Origin: Planoprotostelium fungivorum
Taxonomy: Eukaryota; Evosea; Variosea; Cavosteliida; Cavosteliaceae
Assembly: GCA_003024175.1 (NCBI GenBank)
Contig: MDYQ01000279.1
Span: forward strand, 1 to 32,273
DNA: 32,273 bases
Direction of reading: 5' to 3'
The translations under genes and the position numbers were made by a program. Under the pieces are notes generated by a model, which worked only from the letters and a program-made list of their open reading frames with translations, made no database searches and was not told the origin of the DNA. Of this stretch, positions 24,257 through 32,273 are shown piece by piece; positions within the stretch are counted from its first letter, which is position 1; each line of letters starts with the position of its first letter.

Positions 24257-24440
24257 ACAGATACAATAGACCGCGCATGCGCAGTTCTGATAGACTTCAT
24301 AATAATAAGAAAAGTTGATGTAAAATCAGAAAAAAAATCGAAAATGTTCACAAATTATTACTCACAGCTCAATTTTGGCATATTTTTCTGTATTTTTTGC
24401 ATGCTTCATTGATAATTTATGTCACTTTTTTGTCATATAA
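24257..24440 (+). repeat. dispersed repeat, copy 2 of a direct pair
   Basis: Diverged direct copy of 23808-24000, starting 449 bp downstream of it in the same orientation. It carries the exact self-complementary motif GCGCATGCGC at 24273-24282, the core recognised by NRF-1 type factors in animals. Whether it is bound is not shown by the sequence. Confidence 0.75.
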
Positions 24441-25145
24441 TGCCTCAACAAAGTTCAAACGTGTAGATTACAGTTGTATTCAACAACTGTATTGAGAGTA
24501 AGTCCAACACCTGGCTGAGAGACAAATATTTCTGGACATAACGTACTTACTTTGTTATATCCTTCTAAATTTCATTTTGCTTCACCATTTCTGCATAACA
24601 AATCAACAGGGTTGTAAAACTTCTTTATTTACTGCCACTTTGGCATTTGCTGATTCCTACGCATTCTTGTTTTTTCTCAATGGTCCGATCTGTATATATA
24701 TGGATGATAACATCAAAACTGAGAACAATCTTTCTGGACAGCAAACTGGGCCCTCATCAACTGGCTTCATAACTTATAAACATGTCAATCTTTGTCGAGC
24801 TTGAGAAGACCAGCAACCCTTCTGACTGGGCCACAGAGTCTTGAAATATCACCAACACATGTGTCTACGCTCAACACTTCTCTGCAAATCATGACATTGG
24901 TGAGACAATGATGTCAATGTGAAGACATGATGTTGATGGTGATGATTAGGTGTGGGCTATTATAACGCAAACATTGGAATTGTCATTCAGAGGTTAGCTG
25001 TTGCAGGACTCAGATTGGCAAAACCCATCAATTGCATCACCAGCAGTCAGTGGTATGTACCACCGCATAATTTTTTTAAGACTTTATTTGTCTCCTCCCT
25101 CATGTGTGGCCAAGTCTTTTCATCTGATGTGAACGGACAGATTTG

Positions 25146-25605
25146 TCAGGTGCTTTGTTGATAATTCAAAAACTGCCTGACTTGCAGTCCTCTGACCACA
25201 ATGATCTGAACTTTGGAACGAGAGTCTGTCTTGCCATCAGCATTGGATGATGATCCATTGTGGACAATCCCCTCTAAAGACAGGATCATGTCAGATTGTG
25301 TCTTCTTCTTGATCTTCCCCACGTCTTTGTCTAATCCAATCTTTGCCCTCTTGATCGTCATGATGGTCGCAAATTGCAATAAATCCAACTCGATCTACAA
25401 CGCTTGTCATGATTGGCATGTGCTCATCTTCGTCACCTATCAAACAATCTTGTCTCCTTGAGAGTGGTGATTCATCTGGATGAAAGGGATACAACTCTTC
25501 AGTAGTTGGATGTGCTCTAGGATGGAACACAGGCCAGCCATGTCTACACCAACACACCAGCTCACAGCCTGGATCATTGTGCCACCAAAGTTGTCCACAA
25601 ACCAT
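25146..25605 (-). CDS. overlapping unidentified ORFs, doubtful gene
   Basis: Two overlapping minus-strand ORFs lie here: 25605-25291 (ATG start, Cys/His-rich beginning MVCGQLWWHNDPGCELVCWC) and 25388-25146 (lysine-rich middle, ending VRGLQVRQFLNYQQST). They are in different frames and could be two exons of one small gene or the decayed product of a mobile element. I recognise no domain and cannot fix a splice junction between them. Confidence 0.22.
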
Positions 25606-25772
25606 CTGATCATCACATCAACATCTCATCATCATCACCATCCAATGCATATGTGATCATGATTGTGATCAATGACAATGATTGCGATCACATCAAGGTC
25701 ACCTTGTTAATGATTGATTTGCATGTTTTTATGACCAACATGAAGAAATCTTGTACTCTTTTTGTACGTGTT

Positions 25773-27587
25773 TTATAGACCTGTAGGATAATAGCATACT
25801 CCTTTTGCGTGCAAATGAGTGATGTATTCCTCGCTATATCCTGTGATCTCTGACATGATCTTTGATTCAATTAGAAGACAAAGAGGTCAGAATAGAAATA
25901 TACCTCTTTTGTATGTTGACCCAGTATTGGGGGTGGCAGATACATTTGAGGTGGTGTTTGAGAAAATTTGACAGGAAATCCTACAGTCTTGAATTCACCA
26001 ACTGTTGGATGTTGTATGGTGTGAATCATCTCTCTATGAATGACTTGTGGATCATTGAACACTTGGCTCATACTGTTTATAGGGCCACCTATAGAACATG
26101 ATTATGATGTGTATTGTTTATCTCACATGGGACGTGTGCCTCCTCTAAAACATGCAACCAGTGTTCTGTATTGCCACCTATTAAGATGTTTTGTATGATG
26201 TCTATCAATGCCACTCTATTCTGGACACGTCTGCTTTTATGTTAAATTTTGCAAAGCAGGTCAAGAGCTCACTTGGTATTACTTGAAAACCGCTCATCTG
26301 TGGACAGATCTGGTCTACATAGTGTAGCAGATAATCTCTCAAACTGTCCATCATTGAGGGCTCCCACAATGATATGCCCATCTTTGGTTTTGAAACCTTG
26401 GTATGGGACAATTGATACGTGTGCTGTACCCATTGGTTTGCTCTCAATGCCAGCAATGAGATAGTTGGAGGCAATATTGGCCATCACAGCCACCTATTTT
26501 GTCACATAATATAGTTTATGGATCAAAATACCTGTGTCTCCAAGAGAGATGCATCTATCTTCTGGCCTACCCCTGTTTGGCCTCGGGAAATAAGGGCAGC
26601 CATGATTGCACCATGTGCAAATAATCCAGTACAGACATCAGTGATTGCAACTCCCACCTATTCAAGTTATAGGATTCAATACTTCTCTCTCACTTTGACA
26701 GGTGTACCATCCTCTGTTCCTGTGACACCCATCAATCCTCCCATACCTGAGGGGTATTAGTACAACAGCAGAGAACAACAAGAATTCTCTCCTGATATCA
26801 TTACATCATAAGCAAGCCTGCTCTTATATGGCCCATCTGGTCCAAATCTGATTCAACCAGTTACGCTTCTATTATATGCAAACGTTGTGTTGTGGAATAA
26901 ATACCCTGTTAATGAAGTATAGATGATCTTTGGGTTGATCTGCGACAGCTTTTCATATCCCACGCCAAGTACATCGGCTTTTCCTGGTGTAAAGTTCTCA
27001 ATTACCACATCGCTTTGCTTCACTAGATCATAGATGAATTGCAGTCCTTCCTTCTGTAACTCTATCATTCCAAGACTCTGTCATACATACGATAGATATG
27101 TATGGTGAAGTGTGCCTACCTTTTTTAGATCTATAGCCACACTTCGCTTGTTTCGATTTACAGACAGAAAATACGCACTCTCGCCTGTAAATATACATTA
27201 AGCTTGCTACAATATTTGGACTGTCACCTCCTTCTGCAGTGAAGGGTGGGCCCCAGCTCCGGGTATCATCACCTGACCGTGTCAGAGGATGATTAGATTA
27301 TATCACACCTCTGTTCAGGTGTTCGATCTTGATGACATCTGCGCCATAATCACCAAGAACTACCAAAAATCAGTTGAATTTAAAAAGGATAGAATTACTC
27401 ATTGAACAATAAGGTGCAGCTAATATTCTGCCCATATCCAATACACGGACTCCAGAGAGAGAGCCACTGTTTCTTGAATGACTATTTGATTAGCGACGTA
27501 TTCCTTGATGTAAAAACCAAACCTGATATTGGTAGCTATCCTCTTACAAAGAAACCGTGAGCGGAGAAATAGTGCCTGTGTCTGCAT
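25773..27587 (-). CDS. SUGCT: succinate-hydroxymethylglutarate CoA-transferase, mitochondrial (family III)
   Basis: Thirteen exons give 438 aa. Introns, as plus-strand positions: 25860-25903, 26089-26126, 26234-26272, 26494-26531, 26658-26693, 26747-26791 (non-canonical, see findings), 26848-26904, 27078-27119, 27185-27227, 27273-27308, 27360-27398, 27482-27522. The N-terminus [20 protein letters not shown] is arginine-rich without acidic residues, a mitochondrial presequence. Family landmarks: [116 protein letters not shown] and [11 protein letters not shown]. In animals the enzyme turns free glutarate into glutaryl-CoA using succinyl-CoA or hydroxymethylglutaryl-CoA. The start codon lies 20 bp from a fold-back repeat cluster. 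Confidence 0.95.
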
Positions 27588-27606
27588 GATGCGATCTGTT
27601 GAAGTG

Positions 27607-27676
27607 CATCATAGTAAAAGGGGGTATTATAGTCCATTTCTCTACAACTCTCCTTGCACTGAATGCTCGTCTCCTG
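27607..27676. repeat. fold-back repeat unit A, copy 1
   Basis: The unit runs from CATCATAGTAAAAGG to CGTCTCCTG. Its reverse complement is at 27768-27837 with few differences, and a third diverged copy in this orientation is at 27877-27946. The pair forms a stem of about 70 bp around a 91-nt loop, directly upstream of the SUGCT start codon. Confidence 0.85.
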
Positions 27677-27700
27677 TGTTCTGTTTGGTAATCCTCCTCT

Positions 27701-27740
27701 GCAAAACATTTGTAAGCGTTCGCGCGCTCTGTACTCGCTT
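27701..27740 (+). repeat. 40-bp repeat unit B, copy 1
   Basis: A 40-bp unit beginning GCAAAACATTTGTAAGCG and containing CGCGCGCTC is repeated exactly at 27837-27876 in the same orientation. A diverged third copy is at 27968-28007. B copy 1 lies in the loop between A copies 1 and 2, and B copy 2 lies between A copies 2 and 3, so A and B units alternate. Confidence 0.9.
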
Positions 27741-27767
27741 TGTGCAGTCTGTGTGGAAATCACGTCT

Positions 27768-27837
27768 CAGGAGACGAGCATTCAGTGCAAGGTGAGTTGT
27801 AGAGAAATCCGCTATAATATTCCCTTTTACTATGATG
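27768..27837. repeat. fold-back repeat unit A, copy 2 (inverted)
   Basis: Reverse complement of copy 1 (27607-27676), from CAGGAGACGAGC to ACTATGATG. It abuts B copy 2 directly. Confidence 0.85.
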
Positions 27838-27876
27838 CAAAACATTTGTAAGCGTTCGCGCGCTCTGTACTCGCTT
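27837..27876 (+). repeat. 40-bp repeat unit B, copy 2
   Basis: Identical over 40 bp to 27701-27740. It sits between A copies 2 and 3, which are themselves in opposite orientation, so it forms the loop of a second potential hairpin. Confidence 0.9.
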
Positions 27877-27946
27877 CATCATATAAAAAGGGAATATTAT
27901 AGCGGATTTATCTACAACTAAACACACACTGAATGTTTGCTTCCTG
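27877..27946. repeat. fold-back repeat unit A, copy 3
   Basis: Same orientation as copy 1, more diverged toward its right end (CACACACTGAATG in place of CTTGCACTGAATG). The half with GGGAATATTATAGCGGAT pairs perfectly with copy 2. Confidence 0.75.
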
Positions 27947-27967
27947 TGATCAGTTTGTAAATTCTCT

Positions 27968-28007
27968 GCAAAACATTTGTAAGCTTTTGTGTGCCCTGAG
28001 CATGCTT
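27968..28007 (+). repeat. repeat unit B, diverged copy 3
   Basis: Begins GCAAAACATTTGTAAGC like copies 1 and 2, then diverges while keeping the general layout. The sequence after it (ACGCAGACTG...TGGAAAT) parallels that after copy 1 (GTGCAGTCTGTGTGGAAAT), so a longer unit was duplicated. Confidence 0.7.
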
Positions 28008-28122
28008 TACGCAGACTGGTGGAAATTTATATCTGCACATCCCTGCTCTTTCCGTTCATACGCAACTCACCCGTGGGTAATTTGCCAACGGTTTTTTTTC
28101 CCGCTCGGAGATCACTTTTCAC

Positions 28123-28621
28123 GAAACCAAGAGCAAGCACCACGGCTAAGACGAGAACCTTTGGAAGACGTCGACCGCATCTTCATTCAATATTCTGAGT
28201 CTCACAACAGATCTTGGGTTCGTATCCTCTTTATTATACCAACTGCCAGAGATCTTATTCGAACCGTCCTCAAAGGTAAATAATAATATAGAATTGAACG
28301 CTGGCCATGGTTTCAGACGTCGGCTGGGTTCACCTCTTCATTTATTAACTTCCACTCCAGGTCTTGAGACCGTATTCCACCATCATTTGAAGAAGATCCT
28401 TTGAGCCAGGGCCTTATTTTAAGCCATCTCCAAGGTAATGACATGTCACCTCTACAGTCGGTGTATTCACATTTTCTAACCATCTTAGCGAATCTCGTCC
28501 TTATCATCCTGTCGCCACATCTAATATTCGAAAGGTAAATTCATACGCTCAGACGTTGGCCCTCAACCTCTCGAGACGTCGGCGTCACATCATCTTCTAG
28601 ATTCTGACTGATGTTTTTCAG
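28123..28621 (+). other. probable spliced 5' leader of the peptidase gene
   Basis: Three GTAA donor sites follow exon-like stretches: 28275 (AAAG/GTAAAT), about 28434 (CAAG/GTAATG) and about 28531 (AAAG/GTAAAT). Matching acceptors are TTTCAG near 28316, CTACAG near 28457, and TTTTTCAG ending at 28621 immediately before the ATG. Joined, these exons have stops in all frames I followed, so they read as untranslated leader. The exact exons are inference. Confidence 0.4.
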
Positions 28622-29863
28622 ATGCCTTACACCGCCACCCACCCCAACCGAGGTCTCCTCAACGGTCTAATTCAACAACACCGCACCAACGGCTACGACA
28701 CCACATTCCGTGGGAAGGCAGCTTTCAGAATTCTCAACGACACTACTGTTGATGATGCCTTCATTGACGTGTGGTATGCCGATGCCCAAGCCGCCAAAAC
28801 CGACGCTGACTGGGAGGGCCTCAGAGACGCCATAGTCCCTCCTCCTGCTCAGACCGCCCCCACCGGTGAGTGTCGACCCTTCTTTATTCTCTTTTTATTC
28901 TATATATTCTTGTCGCGGTGTCTCCAGGGCCTCTATGGGGTTCTATGGGCCTCTCAGGCTCTAGCTCGCGTATACGCGGCTGAGAGGGGTCGATCTGACT
29001 GCTTCAATTATATGTTGGTTAATTCTGATGTGAGTGCAGATTCTATTCTGTCTCCTGCAGCACTAGACCTTGCTGAGAGGTCACTAATCTACTTTTGTGA
29101 AAGCAACCCCAGTGGTCAACTTTTACCTTTTCGATGTGGGTTCCTTGTGAAAGATCTTCATACTGCAGTATCTGCAGCACACAACTTTGAGGATCAACAG
29201 AATCCTGGCCAATCAATGATGCCTATTGGAGCACAAAGGACAGGTGATCTTACTTGACTGATTCACTATTTCAACGCGCTGAAATGCTTAGGTTATTTTG
29301 GGAAACCATTTATTGGAGAGACTGTTACACTCCAATTGGTATCAATTGATTTCCGGTTAGATATTGCAAGATTCTCTGTTTTGGGAAGGTCTGCTTGTGC
29401 TCCAGTTGCCTTTCTACCTCTCTATCCTCAGACTCCAAGACCAGGTGATTACTTTTGTTGATTGACAATGCCTCAGAGTTTTCTAATCAAAGCATATTCT
29501 TATAGATATATAGGCACAAACTGTGTTTTGGTAGCATTCCAGATTGGGATTATGGAGGAGATGGCTGATTTTGACCCGGACCATGGAGTTGGCGTCATGG
29601 CAGGGAATATTGTGAAAGTCCACCCTCATCACATCAGCTATTCCTGCCCCTCATTTTCTGGTGATAGTGGAGGTGCAATCATATTTCGTGATGGACAAGT
29701 ATTTGCCATACACCTTCTCACAGCCAATCAATGGCAGGAGCGTCAGCAGGTGACTGCTGTAGCAGATGATGTTCATATGGATGATATGGCACAATCAGTA
29801 GACTCTCTTATAGCTGGAGGTGGTTCTGTGGCAGTAGGCCTTCAGCTGCTTAAAAATATATAA
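28622..29863 (+). CDS. trypsin-like serine peptidase with unrecognised N-terminal domain
   Basis: Proposed exons 28622-28865, 28965-29243, 29292-29444 and 29514-29863 give 341 aa in frame. If the 99-nt first intron is not removed, the frame stays open and the product is 374 aa. The peptidase triad is visible in order, each residue on a different exon: His in VSAAHNFED, Asp in FRLDIARFSV, and Ser in SGDSGGAIIF. The fold is of the trypsin_2/PA-clan type. The first 80 aa (MPYTATHPNRGLLNGLIQQH...VDDAFIDVWYADAQ...WEGLRDAIVPP) are predicted helical, have no signal peptide and end in a Pro/Ala-rich linker, so this looks like an intracellular peptidase with a small helical adaptor. I do not recognise that domain. 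An acceptor-like TTTTTCAG just before the ATG means an upstream coding exon is not excluded. Confidence 0.72.
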
Positions 29864-30740
29864 AAATTCTGAAGTAATCAACTTGACCACCCTATGAAAC
29901 CATAATGGTGTGGTTTTATTTACCCCTTGATTGATTATTGTTGTACAATTGAGACAGCAGCAGGTCTTTTGTAGTTGTTGATGATTTGTTTTTATATCAC
30001 GCATTGACAAAGATCAGCTGCTTGGGCAGATTTGCATGGAACACTGGATCTGCAGACAAATTTGAATAAGAGGTATATGTAGATGAGAAGCTGTAAGAGG
30101 TGAAATAACAGGAGATTATCTTTGACCATAAATAATCTGTACAGGTGAATGCTGTGCTGAGTGTTGTGGGACACCAATGGCTCCTGCATGATAATCCTGA
30201 ACTACATCATCGTACATACAACGCCAACCTGACAAAAAAGAGAGAACACAAGGCATCTAAATGGAAAACTTGGAGAAAGTCAGTGAAAACTCAGCAACCA
30301 AGAAACACATTCAATGCACATTCATTGAATAGGAACTCCTTGGCTTTCCTTGGTTTGAAATCATTCTTTATAAACAGAGACTCATTGAACTATTTGGTTC
30401 TTATGTGGTGACCATACACCACATCATGAAACAGCAAGCATACAACAATGCAACAATTCAGGGATTTGGACAAATATCCATTTGTTTACTTTTAGCAATC
30501 AGCTGTAATTACAGTTAGAAGAGCTTTTTGAAAAAACAAGCTGTGAATAATAAATCTAACTTGCAAATTGCATCATTTATCTTGATGAAATGAGCCCAAT
30601 AATGGTATTCATCTCATGTGCCAACATTGGCATACAGTTGTAGATTTTGACTTGAAAATTGAATTGTTCACAGACAAGAATATTTGTCCATCTTCCCAAA
30701 TTGCATAACACCAAACTGAAGAAAAAGTGCAACACCCAAC
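29864..30740. other. intergenic, nothing recognised
   Basis: AT-rich sequence between the peptidase gene and the inverted elements. Only short open frames occur, without splice-supported continuation or known motifs. I see no repeat here shared with other parts of the window. Confidence 0.5.
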
Positions 30741-30778
30741 AAAAAAGTAAAACAGACCTTTTCCTCCTATCTCTGCTT

Positions 30779-31146
30779 GTGGCTAAGAGGCAGGAATTAT
30801 ACACAACATTTTCTAAATCGCATTTTGGTCTCTTAACACTATAGGATGATGTATTATGCTCTGAAAGTACTCTATGTGCTGTTGGATTGATTTTTTGAAA
30901 AGTTTTTTGTTACTCTTGGTGATGATTTTGACAAAAAGTTAAACAGCAGAAACGATTTAGCTCTGATACTGGGAGTGCTTAAGCAATATCGCTCTGCAGA
31001 GAAATCAGATGACCCATACACTAAGCACTTATGGTCACAGATTGATCCCATAGTTGTTGGTAAAGCTAAAGCGATTTAGCTGAAATGATGAACGCGATTT
31101 AGCCCAATGTTGCGTATAAACCCTGCCTCTTAGCCACCACCCCCCA
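30779..31146 (+). mobile_element. TIR element (MITE-like), copy 1
   Basis: About 368 bp. The left end GTGGCTAAGAGGCAGGAATT and right end, ending TGCCTCTTAGCCACCACC, are inverted copies of about 45 bp that include AACATT...CTAAATCGC on each side. A nearly identical copy lies inverted at 31255-31629. Inside, a frame beginning EKFFVTLGDDF and ending GKAKAI is open from 30891 to its stop at 31077-31079. No transposase domain is visible, so the element would be non-autonomous. I see no target-site duplication that I can define with certainty. Confidence 0.75.
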
Positions 31147-31254
31147 ATCTCAGACACTCAATTTTGTTCAGTAGGATAGCCCTTTCCACCAGATGAAAAT
31201 TAACATTTGATACATATCACAACAATAAGCTGACAAGAGATATGCATCAAACAG

Positions 31255-31629
31255 ATGGGGGGTGGTGGCTAAGAGGCAGGGTTTATACGCAACATTGGGC
31301 TAAATCGCGTTCATCATTTCAGCTAAATCGCTTTAGCTTTACCATCAACTATGGGATCAATCTGTGACCATAAGTGCATAGTGTATGGATCATCTGATTC
31401 CTCTGCAGAGCAATATTGCTTAAGCACTCCCAGTATCAGAGCTAAATCGCTTCTGCTGTTTAGCTTTTTGTAAAAATCATCACCAAGAGTAACAAAAAAC
31501 TTTTCCAAAAATCAATCCAACAGCACATAGAGTACTTTCAGAGCATAATGCATCATTCTATAATGTTAAGAGACCAAAATGCGATTTAGAAAATGTTGCG
31601 TATAATTCCTGCCTCTTAGCCACCACCCT
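31255..31629 (-). mobile_element. TIR element (MITE-like), copy 2, inverted
   Basis: Inverted copy of 30779-31146 across a 108-bp unique spacer, with a few percent mismatches and small gaps. The inner ends extend the match through a C-run/G-run (CCACCACCCCCCA against TGGGGGGTGGTGG). The same short frame is open here on the minus strand (31508-31323), ending at a TAG in the same place as in copy 1. Confidence 0.75.
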
Positions 31630-31728
31630 TAACAGATGCAAGGAACAGAATCAGGAGAAGAATTCTGCAGGCTGCAGAGAACTCAGGAGATGTCACAGAT
31701 GAAGATGTAGATATAACACCAGACTGGT

Positions 31729-31758
31729 AAAAAAGTAAAACAGCTGTTTTACTTTTTT
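31729..31758. repeat. 30-bp perfect palindrome
   Basis: AAAAAAGTAAAACAG (31729-31743) is followed at once by its exact reverse complement (31744-31758), with CAGCTG at the centre. The same 15-mer occurs at 30741-30755, just left of TIR element copy 1, so the two elements are bracketed by this sequence. Confidence 0.9.
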
Positions 31759-31792
31759 CTGATCCCAACTAAGGACCTGCAGAGACATAAAA

Positions 31793-31944
31793 ATTTGTGT
31801 CTCTGTCTTGTCTCGCATTTTTCGGATCTGTCTCGACAAAAAATTGCTTGTCTCGGTCTCTGTCTCGTCTTGCCATTTTTATCACGCAAGACGGTACGAG
31901 ACAAGACACAAGCCACTCTTGTCTCTGTCTCGTCTCGACAATTT
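31793..31944. repeat. GTCTC-rich low-complexity tract
   Basis: Many copies of GTCTC, often as GTCTCTGTCTCGTCTCG, with a central stretch in the opposite orientation (ACGAGACAAGACACAAG, 31893-31909). The spacing is irregular, so it is a simple-repeat derivative and not a clean tandem array. Confidence 0.6.
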
Positions 31945-31982
31945 TCCCCAGAAAGTCATGAGAACAATATCAGAAAACTTCG

Positions 31983-32189
31983 TGCAGAGCCAACCAACAT
32001 TATCATATCCCATCTGATGTGGCCACAACAACCCTCAACACTAAATGCGAGCCTATACTCAACAAATCACACGATTCTATGCAGGTGATTCTTGAATGAT
32101 GTGATGTATCAGAGGTCAGATCAGTTGTTGATCGGTTAGGTCGTAGCCGAGATGAGGCAATGGATATACTTCAGTGGCACGTGGATTGA
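31983..32189 (+). pseudogene. UBA-like coding remnant with in-frame TGA
   Basis: One frame reads ANQHYHIPSDVATTTLNTKC...NKSHDSMQVILE, meets TGA at 32097-32099, then continues CDVSEVRSVVDRLGRSRDEA...DILQWHVD to TGA at 32187-32189. The part after the first stop has the spacing of a UBA-type three-helix domain. AATAAA at 32221-32226 could be its polyadenylation signal. It may be the last exon of a gene with an unrecognised splice around the TGA, or a decayed copy. No phase-consistent intron removing the TGA was found. Confidence 0.35.
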
Positions 32190-32273
32190 AATCACTGATT
32201 GCTATGGTACGCTGTCTAAAAATAAACTATTCAAATAACCGTTGATTTATTGAAGATGTGATGCAATTGGATC

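Larger units (their letters stand above)
21470..25772. other. gene-poor, AT-rich repetitive interval
   Basis: This 4.3-kb stretch separates SERINC from SUGCT, whose 3' ends face each other. I see no gene with recognisable motifs. It holds a degenerate CCCTAA-like tract (about 22264-22355), a diverged direct repeat pair (23808-24000 and 24257-24440), an ATC/GAT-rich simple stretch (about 25610-25700) and two overlapping unidentified minus-strand ORFs (25146-25605). The contrast with the preceding 21 kb suggests accumulated repeats. Confidence 0.6.

Noticed and set aside
32097-32099. TGA as a selenocysteine codon in the UBA-like frame
   Set aside because: No selenoprotein family fits and no SECIS-like hairpin was seen downstream; decay or a missed splice is simpler.
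21470-32273. CRISPR array, tRNA or rRNA genes in the repeat-rich half
   Set aside because: The repeats are few, unevenly spaced or inverted. No cloverleaf with A and B boxes and no rRNA-like conserved stretch was seen.

Overview
The window is nuclear DNA of an intron-rich eukaryote with a very compact gene-dense half. Spliceosomal introns cut almost every gene, and where flanking frames fix them they are tiny (mostly 35-45 nt, often exactly 37) with GT...AG ends. The proteins (Pol III subunit RPC2, CSB/ERCC6, SERINC, SUGCT, a TMEM145/GPR180-like 7TM protein) read like an opisthokont or early animal. A fungal/amoebal-type hybrid histidine kinase sits among them. I infer an early-branching animal (a sponge fits best) or another holozoan; the species cannot be fixed from sequence alone.

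Layout. Positions 1-21469 are gene-dense with 19-280 bp gaps. In order: a possible end of an upstream gene (22-79); a helical-repeat protein of unknown function (+, 99-1271); a small zf-met2/ZNF706-like zinc finger protein (+, 1438-1720); a very large hybrid histidine kinase (-, 9382-1801); POLR3B (-, 13423-9412); an unrecognised 154-aa protein (+, 13636-14214); ERCC6/CSB (-, 18047-14272); a TMEM145/GPR180-family protein carrying an apparent one-base frameshift (-, 19785-18327); and SERINC (+, 19940-21469).

Positions 21470-32273 are different: AT-rich, repeat-laden and gene-poor. They hold a diverged direct repeat pair with GCGCATGCGC-type motifs, SUGCT (-, 27587-25773), a fold-back repeat cluster just upstream of SUGCT, a trypsin-like peptidase gene with an unrecognised N-terminal domain and probable spliced 5' leader (+, 28622-29863), two inverted copies of a TIR element that both keep the same short ORF, a 30-bp perfect palindrome, a GTCTC-rich low-complexity tract, and a UBA-like coding remnant with an in-frame stop at the right edge.

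The genes do not form one pathway. POLR3B and ERCC6 are nuclear transcription and repair housekeeping genes, SUGCT is a mitochondrial CoA-transferase, and SERINC and the 7TM protein are membrane proteins sharing a 154-bp divergent promoter interval. Most noteworthy are the complete histidine kinase relay coupled to a kinase-like domain that has lost its catalytic residues, the peptidase with a new N-terminal domain, the near-fixed intron length, and the composite inverted transposon structure near 31 kb.
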